Origin: Cyanophora paradoxa
Taxonomy: Eukaryota > Glaucocystophyceae > Cyanophorales > Cyanophoraceae
Direction of reading: 5' to 3'
NCBI GenBank assembly: GCA_004431415.1
Contig: QPMI01000348.1
Span: 1 to 41,588, forward strand
DNA length: 41,588 nucleotides
The notes under the pieces are model-generated. The model was given only the letters and a program-made list of their open reading frames with translations, had not been told where the DNA came from and did not search any database. A program made the position numbers and the translations under genes. Shown in pieces: positions 31,918 through 40,475 of this stretch; position 1 is the first letter of the stretch, and each line of letters begins with the position of its first letter.

Positions 31918-32313
31918 TTAATGCCGTCCTTCGGCGTCTCCATGATCTCGGTCAGCACCCCGTTCATATCCTTGGGATGCACGAAGAAGATCAGCGTGCC
32001 ATGGCGCCGATGCGGGGTTCGCCCAGCACCTTCTTGCCCAGTCCCTCGAACCAGGCCTTCGCCTCGTGGATGTCGGCCACTTCATAGCACATATGATGCT
32101 GCCGCCGGCCGGGTTCTTGGCGATGAAGCCGTGAATGGCGAGTTCTCGCCCAGCGGCTCGATCAGTTCGATCTGGCTGTTCGGCGTGTCGACAAGCAACC
32201 TTCACGCCCTGCGCGGCAGTCGAAGCTCGCGTCATGCGCGCCATCACGTCGCGTAAAGGCGATCGACGCCAATCGAGGCGTCGCGATGCCACATGGTAGG
32301 CGGCCGAGTTCAT
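31918..32313 (-). CDS. mce: Methylmalonyl-CoA epimerase (frameshifted)
   Basis: A small glyoxalase/VOC-fold enzyme converting (S)- to (R)-methylmalonyl-CoA, between the carboxylase and the mutase steps. The start at 32313 follows GGAGTG. After frame correction the N-terminus resembles MKLGRL...HVGIATPSI. Then come DTPNSQIELIEPLGENSPIH, GFIAKNPAGG-HHMCYEVADI, HEAKAWFEGLGKKVLGEPRI and HPKDMNGVLTEIMETPKDG. His and Glu metal ligands are visible in HHMCYEV and LTEIME. The stop is ambiguous; I place it at TAA 31918, which needs one restored base. The 396-base span is short by roughly 40 bases. Confidence 0.9.
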   Translation of the reverse strand: MNSAAYHVASRRLDWRRSPLRDVMARMTRASTAAQGVKVACRHAEQPDRTDRAAGRELAIHGFIAKNPAGGSIICAMKWPTSTRRRPGSRDWARRCWANPASAPWHADLLRASQGYERGADRDHGDAEGRH

Positions 32314-32380
32314 CATCACTCCGATCGAAGAGCAGCCTCGAATGTGGAATCGAGTCCGATTTTCCAGCCACATCCTCTCA

Positions 32381-32609
32381 TCAGTGATATCGGCAGATCG
32401 AATTCGCGTCACGTTGTCCGCGAAAGCGGAAGACCCGACGTCCCAAACAGCGCGATCTCCTGTCGTCATTCGACACGCAGAGCGAGCTCGGAACGGCTTC
32501 GTGCCCAAACCCCAGCTCTTCAAGAACAGATTGCTCACGCGTACGAGGAATCGTGCGCCAATCTCTGCAGTCGCATTAGACGCGGGAACGTATTCCGTGA
32601 GCGGCTCAT
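32381..32609 (-). CDS. Possible small ORF between pccB and mce (uncertain)
   Basis: Four bases after the pccB stop, an ATG at 32609 opens MSRSRNTFPRLMRLQRLAHD. With one restored base it continues EQSVLEELGFGHEAVPSSLC to a double TGA at 32381, about 76 residues. The region is noticeably poorer in GC than its neighbours. No domain is recognised. It may equally be non-coding sequence; the rest of the gap (32314-32380) shows nothing. Confidence 0.25.
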
Positions 32610-32613
32610 GTCT

Positions 32614-34064
32614 TCACAGCGGAATATTGTCATGCTTCTTCCACGGGTTCTCCAGCGCTTGTTGCGCAGCTTGCGCAGCCCAGCGCATCGCGCGGGTGGA
32701 ATGGGCATGATCACCTCGTCGATGAAGCCCTTGCTCGCCGCCACGAACGGGTTGGCGAAGCGGCCTCATATCCGGTCTCTCGGCATCTCTTCGGCGTCTT
32801 GCCGCGGAAGATGATCTCACCGCGCCCTTGGCGCCCATCACCGCGATCTCGCGGTCGGCCAGGCATAGTTCAGTCGCCGCGCAGATGCTTGACGCCATCA
32901 CGTCATAGGCGCCGCCATAGGCCTTGCGGGTGATGACGGTGATCTTCGGCACGTCGCCTCGCATAGGCGAAGAGCAGCTTGGCGCCGTGCTTGATGATGC
33001 CGTATGCTCCTGGCCGTGCCGGCAGGAAGCCGGCACGTCGACAAAGGTACGATCGGGATTCGAACGCATCGCAGAAGCGCACGAAGCGCGCGGCCTTCTT
33101 CGACGAGTTGATGTCGAGCACGCCGGCCAGCACCATCGGCTGGTTGGCGACGATGCCACCGTCGCCCTCGATCCGGCCGAAACCGACAGGATGTTGCCGC
33201 ATGGCCGGCTGCACTCGAAGAATCGCCCTCGTCACCGTCTTGCGGATCAGTTCGTGCATGTCGTACGGCTGGTTGGCTGCCGGGATCAGCGTGTCGAGGC
33301 TCGTTCCAGCCGGTCCCAGGGTCGTCGCTCGGCCGCTCGGGCACTTCCTTGTTGAGCGGCAGGAAGTCGACGAAGTCGCGCACTGCAGCAGCGCCTCGAT
33401 GTCGTTCTCGAACGCCACATCGCGACGCCCGACTTGTGGTGTGGTGATCGCGCCGCCCAGTTCCTCCTGCGTCACACCTCGTTGGTGACGGTCTTGACCA
33501 CTCGGGCCGGTCACGAACATGTAGCGTGTCCTTCACCATGAAGATGAAGTCGGTCATCGCCGGCGAATAGACCGCGCCGCCGCGCACGGCCCATGATCAG
33601 CTGATCTGCGGCACCACGCCCGAGCCAGCACGTTGCGCTGGAAAACTCGCATAGCCGCGAGCGAGCGACACCTTCCTGGATGCGCGCGCCGCCGCTGTCG
33701 TTGAGACCGATCACGGCGCGCCGACCTTCATCGCCATGTCCATGATCTTGCAGATCTTCTCGCGTGCGTTCCGACAGCACCGCCAACACGGTGAAGTCCT
33801 GGCTGAAGACGAAGACGAGGCGGCCGTTGATCGTGCCCGATCCGGTGACGACGCCGTCGCCGGGACATCTGTCGTGCATGCCGAAGTCGACGCAGTTATG
33901 CTCGACATACATGTCGAGCTCTTCAAAGCCCTCGTCGAGCAGCACTTCGATCCGCTCGCGCGCGGTGAGCTTGCCCTTGGCGTGCTGCGCGTCGATCCGC
34001 TTCTGCCCCCGCCCAGGCGGGCGGCGGTGCGGCGGCGTTCCAGTTCCTCGATCGTCGACGACAT
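32614..34064 (-). CDS. pccB: Propionyl-CoA carboxylase beta subunit (heavily frameshifted)
   Basis: The carboxyltransferase subunit that moves CO2 from biotin to propionyl-CoA. ATG at 34064 gives [20 protein letters not shown], then [59 protein letters not shown] and a later FMVKDT segment. Further on are [48 protein letters not shown]-like, [18 protein letters not shown]-like and a C-terminus [10 protein letters not shown]...[15 protein letters not shown]. It is the first gene of the propionate operon, divergent from the ScfR-type regulator. Its span of 1,451 bases is about 80 short of the ~510-residue family. Confidence 0.94.
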
Positions 34065-34115
34065 GCGGTTCCCCATTGGATAGCGGCGGCTTCTGCATCC
34101 GGACATGCGGCGACC

Positions 34116-34155
34116 GCAAATGCAATGTTGCGAAGTTGCGAGCAGCTGGTTTGCA
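34116..34155. promoter_or_regulatory. Putative ScfR/PccR operator in the pccB-scfR divergent promoter
   Basis: The element reads GCAA (34116-34119), GCAA (34122-34125), TTGC (34128-34131), TTGC (34136-34139), with TTTGCA again at 34150-34155. ScfR proteins such as PccR of Rhodobacter are known to bind paired TTTGCAAA-type sites near propionyl-CoA carboxylase genes. The cluster lies 52-91 bases upstream of pccB and just upstream of the regulator start. The function is inferred from position and motif. Confidence 0.55.
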
Positions 34156-34169
34156 GATATAGTGCGGAT

Positions 34170-35616
34170 ATGCGCAGATCGCTTCGTCCCGCTCCTCGCC
34201 ACCCCTCCCTGCCGGGAAGCGGATGTGACCCTCCCCGCCGGCGCCTGTTCGAAGGGTTCCGCCTGCGCGAGCTGCGTCGGCGCACGGGGCTGAGCCAGGC
34301 GGCGATGGCGGGGCGGCTCGGTATCTCCGTCTCCTATCTCTCGCAGATCGAGAATAACGACCGCCCGATCACCGACATCGTCCTCGTCGCCCTCAGCCGC
34401 GAATTTCCGCTCGAGGCGTTCGGCGACGTCGATGAGAGCGCTTCTTTGCTCCGCACGATCGATGCCGCCACCGATGCCGGCGTCCCGGCAGAGCGCATGG
34501 GCGAGGCCGATGTGCGCCGCGGCATCGAGCAGCAACCCTTGCTCGCGAAACGCATGGTCGCGCTGCACGAAGCCTGGCGGCGCAGCCAGGAGCAGCTCCG
34601 CGTGCTCGACGACCGCTATGACAGCGGCTCGACCGACGCCGCCCCGCTCCCCTGGAGGAGGTCCGCGACTGGTTCCAGGCCGAGGGCAATTATATCGATG
34701 CGATCGACCGGTCGGCGGAAACGCTCGCCGCCGATCTCGATCCCCACCGGCCGAACCGGGGCCTCGAGGATCGCCTGCGCTGGCATGGCGTGCAGGTCGT
34801 GGCGGAGATGGCGACGGCAGCGAACTGAGCCGTTTCGATCCCCGCGCACGCCGCCTTGCGGTCAACAGCGCGCTCCCGCCGGAAAGCCGGGCCTTCCTTC
34901 TCGCCCACCGGCTGGTCCGCTACGAGTTCGAGAACGAGATGCGGCAGGTTGTGGAGGATTCCGGCCTCGCCTCCCCGGCTTCGCGCGAGCTGCTGAGCAT
35001 CGGGCTGGCCAATTATGCCGCCGGCGCGCTGCTGATGCCGTACGGCGCATTCAGGGACACCGCGCGCGAGGTCCGCCACGACATCGATCGTCTGCGCCAG
35101 CGCTTTGGCGCAAGCTTCGAGCAGGCCTGCCACCGGCTCTCGACGCTCCAGCGCCCGGCGCACAGGGGCTGCCCTTCTTTTCTGCCGGGTCGACATGGCC
35201 GGCAACGTCACCAAGCGCCATTCCGCCACGCGCCTCCAGTTCGCGGCACTTGGCGGCGCCTGCCCGCTCTGGATGGTGCACGAAGCGGTGGCGATCCCGG
35301 ACCGCATCCTCGTCCAGCATGCCGAGATGCCCGACGGCACGCGCTACGTCTCGATGGCCAAGGGTCTGGTGAAGCCTCGGGCAGCTATGCCCGCCCCCCG
35401 CGCCGCTATGCCGTGGCCCTGGGTTGCGAGGAGTTGCATGCTGCGGACTTCGTCTATGCCGACGATCTCAGGCCCGGCGGCGCGGCCACGCCGATCGGTA
35501 CCAGTTGCCGCATCTGCCCCCGCCCGGATTGCGACCAACGCGCCTTCCCGCCCGCCGCCTCGGCGATCGCGATCGATCCGGACCGGCGCAGCGTGGTGCC
35601 CTATGGCTTTCGCTGA
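34170..35616 (+). CDS. Short-chain fatty acyl-CoA regulator, ScfR/PccR-like (frameshifted)
   Basis: About 480 residues. An XRE helix-turn-helix opens the protein: [20 protein letters not shown] and [20 protein letters not shown]. The middle is the degenerate IrrE/ImmA-like domain of this family, with [20 protein letters not shown]; the metallopeptidase HExxH is absent. The C-terminal ligand-binding part has [40 protein letters not shown], the Cys cluster [16 protein letters not shown] and VVPYGFR. Such regulators sense short acyl-CoAs and control propionyl-CoA carboxylase. The exact start is uncertain: ATG 34170 or a GTG near 34225. Breaks fall at about 34655, 34815, 35165 and 35380. Confidence 0.9.
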
Positions 35617-35708
35617 GGTTCCGCACACGCTTGCCGGGGCGGGAATCATTGCTCCTTCCCCCGAACCATGGCATACCCGATCCACGAAAAAGCCTTGGGA
35701 GAGGTATG

Positions 35709-36460
35709 ATGGCCACCGCGCTGCGCAATTCCACCATGACCGAAGCCGAGTGGGAGGCTCGCCAGCAGCTCGCCGCCTGCTACCGCGTATTCGACATGCT
35801 CGGCTGGTCGAGATGATCTACAACCACATCACGCTCAAGGTGCCGGGCGAGGAAGGCGCCTTCCTCATCAACCCGTTCGGGCTGCACTTCAGCGAAGTGA
35901 GGCGTCGAACCTCGTCAAGATCGACATCGACGGCAACAAGCTCGACGACTCGCCCTATCCGGTGAACCGCGCCGGTTCGTCCAGCACGCGCTGTTCCACC
36001 GCCACCTGCCGATGCGCACTGCATCGCGCATACCCACACCACGGCGGGCATGGCGGTCGCCAGCGTCGAAGGGGTTTGCGCCCCACCAATTTCTATGCTG
36101 CAACTTCGCCGGCCAGATCGCCTATCACGATTTCGAGGGTGTGACGGTGCGTGACGAGGAAGGCGAGCGGCTGCTCGCGCACCTGGGCGACAAGCGCGTG
36201 ATGCTGCTCCGCAATCACGGCATCCTGGTGATGGGCAGGACGGTGCCGGAGGCGTTCATCAAGCACTGGTCGCTCCAGCGCGCCTGCGAGATCCAGATCG
36301 CCACCGCCAGCATGGGCGCGCCGATCACGGTCCCGGACGAAGTCGTCGCCGTCCATCAACGCGACCTCCACATGGCCCAGGTTCCCGGCGGGCCCGGCGC
36401 GGCCGATTTCGCGGCGATGGTGCGGCTGGTGGACCGGACCGACAGAGCTGGCGGGAATAG
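35709..36460 (+). CDS. Class II aldolase/adducin family protein (frameshifted)
   Basis: About 250 residues. The second of two adjacent ATGs (35709) has better spacing from GAGAGG. The protein reads MATALRNSTMTEAEWEARQQ, MLGWSEMIYNHITLKVPG-like, GAFLINPFGLHFSEV, the zinc ligands in CIAHTHTTAGMAVAS, GQIAYHDFEGVTVRDEEGER and LRNHGILVMGRTVPEAFIKH (third His). Members are zinc-dependent aldolases, epimerases or decarboxylases of small hydroxy-acids. The specific reaction cannot be told. I end it at TAG 36458, assuming one missing base near 36450; otherwise the frame runs on into repeat sequence. It lies 92 bases after the ScfR gene and could be cotranscribed. Confidence 0.88.
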
Positions 36461-36490
36461 GGGCCGGCACTCCGCGACCCCGAACGTCCT

Positions 36491-36511
36491 CCCCCGGCCC
36501 TTTGCCGGGGG
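36491..36511. repeat. GC-rich palindrome, relative of the gyrA-downstream repeat
   Basis: CCCCCGGC (36491-36498), loop CCTTT and GCCGGGGG (36504-36511) form an 8-bp perfect hairpin. The core differs by one inserted C from that at 7906-7922. It lies between convergent genes and probably also ends transcription. Confidence 0.65.
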
Positions 36512-36542
36512 GACGATAGCGTATCGGGAACGGACCTGACGC

Positions 36543-37338
36543 TTATCCGAACCGATAGCCGCTTACCGTCCATCCCAGCACGTGATCGCGATAGTCGCGC
36601 ACCGCCGGCCCCTCCCCCGCCCGCGCCAGCGCGACCATCAGCGGCAGGAGATGCTCCTCGCGCGGATGGGCGAAACGGGCGTGGGCAGCCTGTCCCAGGC
36701 CGCCACCCGTGCGGCGCGCCTTGCCGGATCGGGGTCCGTCACTGCCTCGGTCAGCGCTTCGTCCCACATATCGCATAGGGCGTCACCTGCGGCCCGCGGG
36801 CGCGCAGATTGTGGAAGCTCATCCCGAACCGACGATCAGCACGCCCGCATCGCGCAGCGGGGCAAGCGCCCTGCCCAGCGCGATGTGGTCGGCCGATCGA
36901 GATCCTTGCGCAGCGACAGCTGGACGAGCGGGATATCCGCTCCGGGTACCGCCACCATCATCGGGATGAAGACGCCGTGATCCCAGCCGCGTTCGCGCTC
37001 CTCTCCGACGGGGAAGCCGGCGCCTTCGAGCAGCGCCTTCACGCGCTCCGCCACTTGCGGGGAGCCCGGCGCATCCAGCGCAGGCGATAGGTATGTTCCG
37101 GGAAGCCATGATAGTCGAACAGCAGCGGCTGCCCATTGCCGGCATGGACGGTGACGACCTCCTCTTCCCAATGCCCCGAGACCAGCAGGATCGCCTCGGG
37201 CCGCTCGGGCAGCGAGCCGATCAGCCCGGCGAGATAGGCCTGCATCGGCCGCCACATCGGATCGGGCGGGCCGCCATCCGGGTCCATGAAGAAGCAGGGG
37301 CCGCCGCCGTGCGGAATGAAGAGTGCGGGAAGTGTCAT
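36543..37338 (-). CDS. DODA-type extradiol ring-cleavage dioxygenase (class III, YgiD-like; frameshifted)
   Basis: About 263 residues. [20 protein letters not shown] carries the first metal His; [20 protein letters not shown] the second; then [54 protein letters not shown] (third His region), [18 protein letters not shown] and a C-terminal [20 protein letters not shown]. These match the 4,5-DOPA-extradiol-dioxygenase/LigB family, which opens catechol rings using a single metal ion. It is a single gene convergent with the aldolase and divergent from the 2Fe-2S gene. Natural substrates of YgiD-like enzymes are often unknown. Breaks are near 36830, 36905 and 37050. Confidence 0.88.
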
Positions 37339-37415
37339 GCCGCCGATGTCGGCCCCGGGGCATCCCGGCGCAATGGCGGTTTCGGAAACGGCGCGTTTCC
37401 CGCTACACCCCCGGC

Positions 37416-37894
37416 ATGACTCGCTTCACCGTCAACAACCAGCCGGTCGCCTACAAGATGGATCCGCGCACGCCCCTGCTCTGGGCGCTGCGCGACGCCT
37501 CGAACCTCACCGGCACCAAATATGGCTGCGGCACCGGCGATTGCGGCGCCTGCACGGTCGATGTCGACGGCACGGCGCGCCTGGCATGCCAGGAGACGAT
37601 CGGCGCGCTCGAGGCACGTTCGTCACCACGATCGAGGGCCTGTCCAGGGATCGCAGCCATCCGGTGCAGCAGGCGCTGATCGCGGCGAACGTGCCGCAAT
37701 GCGGCTATTGCATCCCGGGGGTGGTGATGGCGGCCGCGGTGCTGCTGCGCGGCAACAGGAACCCCAGCGAACAGGACATCAAGGACGCCATCCCAATATC
37801 TGCCGCTGCGGCATCTATCCGCGACTGGCGGAGGCGATCCAGAACGCCGCTCGCATCGCCCGTGGCGACGTCGCCGTGCCCGAGCCGGGCATGA
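37416..37894 (+). CDS. 2Fe-2S subunit of a molybdenum hydroxylase (isoquinoline 1-oxidoreductase alpha-like; frameshifted)
   Basis: About 159 residues. [20 protein letters not shown] leads to the plant-type 2Fe-2S motif [20 protein letters not shown] (C-x4-C-x2-C), then [28 protein letters not shown] and [20 protein letters not shown], the second cluster domain. Such subunits pass electrons from a molybdopterin partner. No large subunit lies nearby. Frame breaks occur at about 37610 and 37795. The last visible frame continues to 37989 through lower-GC sequence with an implausible tail; I prefer a stop at TGA 37892, which needs one restored base. Confidence 0.87.
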
Positions 37895-38043
37895 CGCGCG
37901 GGCGCCCCCCAGGCCGGACCCTGAATTGTTTCAAATGCTTTCAATATGCTGACAGGCGAATTCAGAGTCGCGTCAGTTGCGGGGCCTAAGGAGGGATACC
38001 CCCGAAAGCCCGGCGCGTTGCCGGTCCCAGCGGAGACATTCAG

Positions 38044-38957
38044 ATGAAGAAGACCTTGCTCGCGGCGATCATCGCCGCAACAGCCCTGGTCCCGCCGGCA
38101 CTGGCGCAGGAACGCGGGCATCGCTGGGCGGCGGCGACCGTTCCGGCGGCAATGCGGGCGCCGCGCAGCCGGCCCAGGATCGCGGCGACCGCGCGATCGC
38201 GGGATCGCGGGGATCGCGGCGGCGACCGTGGCGGCTGGCGCCAGTCCCGGGCCAGCCGCAGCAGCCCGCGCAACCCACGCAGCCGCGCCCGAATGGAACG
38301 GCGGCGGCAATACGCCTCCCAACGGCTGGAACCGTGGCGGCTGGAATCGTGGCGGCGACCGTCCGCAGCAGCCCGGCGGCGGCCAGGTTTCCCCGCCCCA
38401 GGATCGTCCGCAGCAGCGCTGGGACGGCAATCGCGGCGGCAACGACCGTCGCGACTGGAACCGCGACGGCAATCGCGGCGGCCAGTGGACCGCGCAATCC
38501 CAATGGGAACCGCGACCGCAACTGGAACAACGATCGCCGCGGCAACGACTGGAACCGCAACAATGATCGCGGCTGGAACGACCGCAACCGCTGGACAACA
38601 ATCCCCGCGGCGGCTGGAACCGTGGCGGCTGGCACGGCAACGATCGCGGCCGCTGGAACAATGGCTGGCGCAACGACCGCCGCTACGATTGGCGCGACTA
38701 TCGCAACAGCAACCGCGGCATCTACGCCTGCCGCGCTATTATGCGCCGTCGGGCTGGGCTATGGCTATCGCCGCTTCACATCGGCTACACGCTGAACTCG
38801 ATCCTGTTCTCGTCGCAATACTGGATCAACGATCCGTATTATTATCGCCTGCCGGAAGTATACGCCCGTATCGCTGGGTGCGCTACTATAACGACGCGCT
38901 GCTGGTGGACGTCGAGACCGGCGAGTGGTCGACACCATCTACGACATCTTCTGGTAA
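38044..38957 (+). CDS. RcnB-family protein with Gly/Asn/Arg-rich region (frameshifted)
   Basis: About 304 residues. ATG 38044, with GGAG 9 bases upstream, gives a signal peptide MKKTLLAAIIAATALVPPAL and then AQERG. The central ~180 codons are low-complexity, repeating units such as WNRGGWNRGG and NRGGNDRRDWN. The C-terminus, SGWGYGYRRFHIGYTLNSIL-like, FSSQYWINDPYYYRLPEVYG, RWVRYYNDALLVDVETGE and DTIYDIFW, is the RcnB domain. RcnB of E. coli is a periplasmic protein affecting Ni/Co homeostasis; sphingomonads carry many paralogues of unknown role. Frame breaks are common in the repeat part, where read errors and real length variation cannot be separated. Confidence 0.85.
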
Positions 38958-38983
38958 GCAAGCCCGCATCTTACCAGAAACGG

Positions 38984-39018
38984 GAGGCTCGCCCATCAGG
39001 GCCGGGCCTCTTGCTTTT
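38984..39018 (+). terminator. Intrinsic terminator after the RcnB gene
   Basis: GAGGC (38984-38988) and GCCTC (39006-39010) enclose GCCC-ATCA-GGGC (38991-39002), followed by TTGCTTTT (39011-39018). A GC-rich stem with a T-rich tail 26 bases after the stop is a standard Rho-independent terminator. Confidence 0.75.
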
Positions 39019-39044
39019 GGCTCCGCCCCCGCATGCTGGCGGCG

Positions 39045-39713
39045 ATGACGAGCCCATGGCCCCGATCCCGTCCGCGCCGAAACCGGCCGCCGCGCCACCG
39101 CCCGGCTCGAGGCGAATCCGCTGGTCCACCACGCCGGCTCGATGCGCTCCAGCTCTATCACCTGCCCAATTTCCTCAGCCGCACCGAGTGCAAGGCGCTG
39201 ATCCGGATGATCGACGCCGATGCGAAACCCTCGGTGGTGCTCGCGCAATATCAGGAGCCCGCCTGCGCACGAGCTATACCTGCGATCTCGAACGGCAGGA
39301 TCCGGAGATCCGCCGGCTCGACGCGCGCCTCGCCGATCTGCTGGCATTCCCCTCGATCACGGCGAGCCCATCCAGGGCAGCGCTACGCCATGGGCCAGCA
39401 GTTCGCGCCCATTGCGACTGGTTTCGCGACGATGTGGACTATTGGCCCGAGATGAAGGCACAGGGCGGCCAGCGCATCTGGACCGCGATGATCTACCTCA
39501 ATGACGTCGAGGAGGGCGGCGAGACGTGGTTCCCCGCGCCGGCATCCGCCTCACCCCACCCGCGGCCTGCTGATCGCCTGAACAACCTGGCCGCCGACGG
39601 CAGCCCGAACGACGCGACGCTGCACGAGGCGCGGCCAGTGCTCGGCGGCACCAAGTACATCATCACCAAATGGTTCCGCGAACGCCCTGACCCCACCGGC
39701 GCCGGGCTATTGA
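39045..39713 (+). CDS. 2OG-Fe(II) oxygenase, prolyl 4-hydroxylase-like, copy 1 (frameshifted)
   Basis: About 222 residues. After a poorly preserved N-terminus come LQLYHLPNFLSRTECKALIR, VVLAQYQEPA, SYTCDLERQDPEIRRLDARL, GQRYAMGQQFAPHCDWFRDD (HxD iron ligands), RIWTAMIYLNDVEEGGETWF and LHEARPVLGGTKYIITKWFR (distal His; Lys for 2-oxoglutarate). These are the P4H hallmarks: iron and 2-oxoglutarate-dependent hydroxylation of a peptide or small substrate. ATG at 39045 is the likeliest start. Frame breaks at about 39090, 39145, 39260, 39345, 39395 and 39550. The next gene starts 21 bases on and encodes a relative. Confidence 0.88.
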
Positions 39714-39734
39714 CCGCGAGCCCGCAGGCGCAAA

Positions 39735-40454
39735 TTGGCCGTCGTGAGCAAGAATATCGCAGAGTATCGGGAACGCCCTCCCCCAATCGCGCGCGCATCG
39801 GCCGCGAGTGGTGGCGAAGCTGGAGAACAACCCGCACATCAGGCGCGCCAAGGTGGAAAATGCGCAGATGTTCACCTATCCCGATTTCCTGAGCGAAGCC
39901 GAATGCGACATGCTCGTCGCCCTGATCGAGGCGGCGGCACGCCCTTCCACGCTGCTCGCGATGCACGAGGATCCCGAGTTCCGCACCAGCAGCTCGACGA
40001 TCTGGACCGCTGGTCCGAGGAAATCTGCCGATCGACGACCGCATCGCCAATGTGCTCGGCCTGCCGCCGGCGAATGCCGAGACGATGCAGGGCCAGCGCT
40101 ACACGCCCGGCCAGCAGTTCCGCGCGCATTGCGACTATTTCCACGAAGGCGGAATATTGGACAGATGGTCGAATATGGCGGCCAGCGCACCTGGACCGCG
40201 ATGATCTATCTCAACGAAGTCGACGAAGGCGGGGCGACCTGGTTCCGCGCGCCGGCGTGCGGTTCAAGCCCAGAAAGGGCTGATGCTGATCTGAACAACA
40301 TGATGGAGGACGGCACGCCGAACTACGACACGCTGCACGAGGGCATGCGCGTGCTCGAGGGGACGAAATACATCGTCACCAAATGGTTCCGCGAGAATGC
40401 CTGGATCCGCGCCATGTGCCGACCTATTATGCCGGCGGAGAGCAGCGGACCTGA
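39735..40454 (+). CDS. 2OG-Fe(II) oxygenase, prolyl 4-hydroxylase-like, copy 2 (frameshifted)
   Basis: About 239 residues. Start is TTG 39735 or GTG 39744 (SKNIAEYRERPPPIARASAA). The body has KVENAQMFTYPDFLSEAECD, RPSTLLAMHEDPEFRTSSS, DDRIANVLGLPPANAETMQG, QRYTPGQQFRAHCDYFHEGG (HxD), RTWTAMIYLNEVDEGGATWF and DTLHEGMRVLEGTKYIVTKW (distal His and Lys). The ending YYAGGEQRT is at TGA 40454. It is clearly homologous to copy 1: the TAMIYLN-x-V-x-EGG and TKYI-x-TKWFRE blocks are shared, so the pair arose by tandem duplication. The substrate is unknown. Confidence 0.88.
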
Positions 40455-40475
40455 CTTCCCAGGAAAGGCGGGAGC

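Noticed and set aside
31692-31982. Epimerase-mutase fusion: the epimerase frame stays open through the spacer into the mutase start
   Set aside because: The spacer codes for repeat-like sequence, a good ribosome site precedes the mutase ATG, and one restored base gives a normal epimerase stop at 31918.
37895-37989. C-terminal extension of the 2Fe-2S protein
   Set aside because: The added residues (CFKCFQYADRR...) come from lower-GC intergenic sequence that likely holds the next promoter; a stop at 37892 needs only one restored base.
38069-38673. Minus-strand open frames opposite the RcnB-like gene
   Set aside because: Low-complexity antisense of the repeat region; no start signal or family match.
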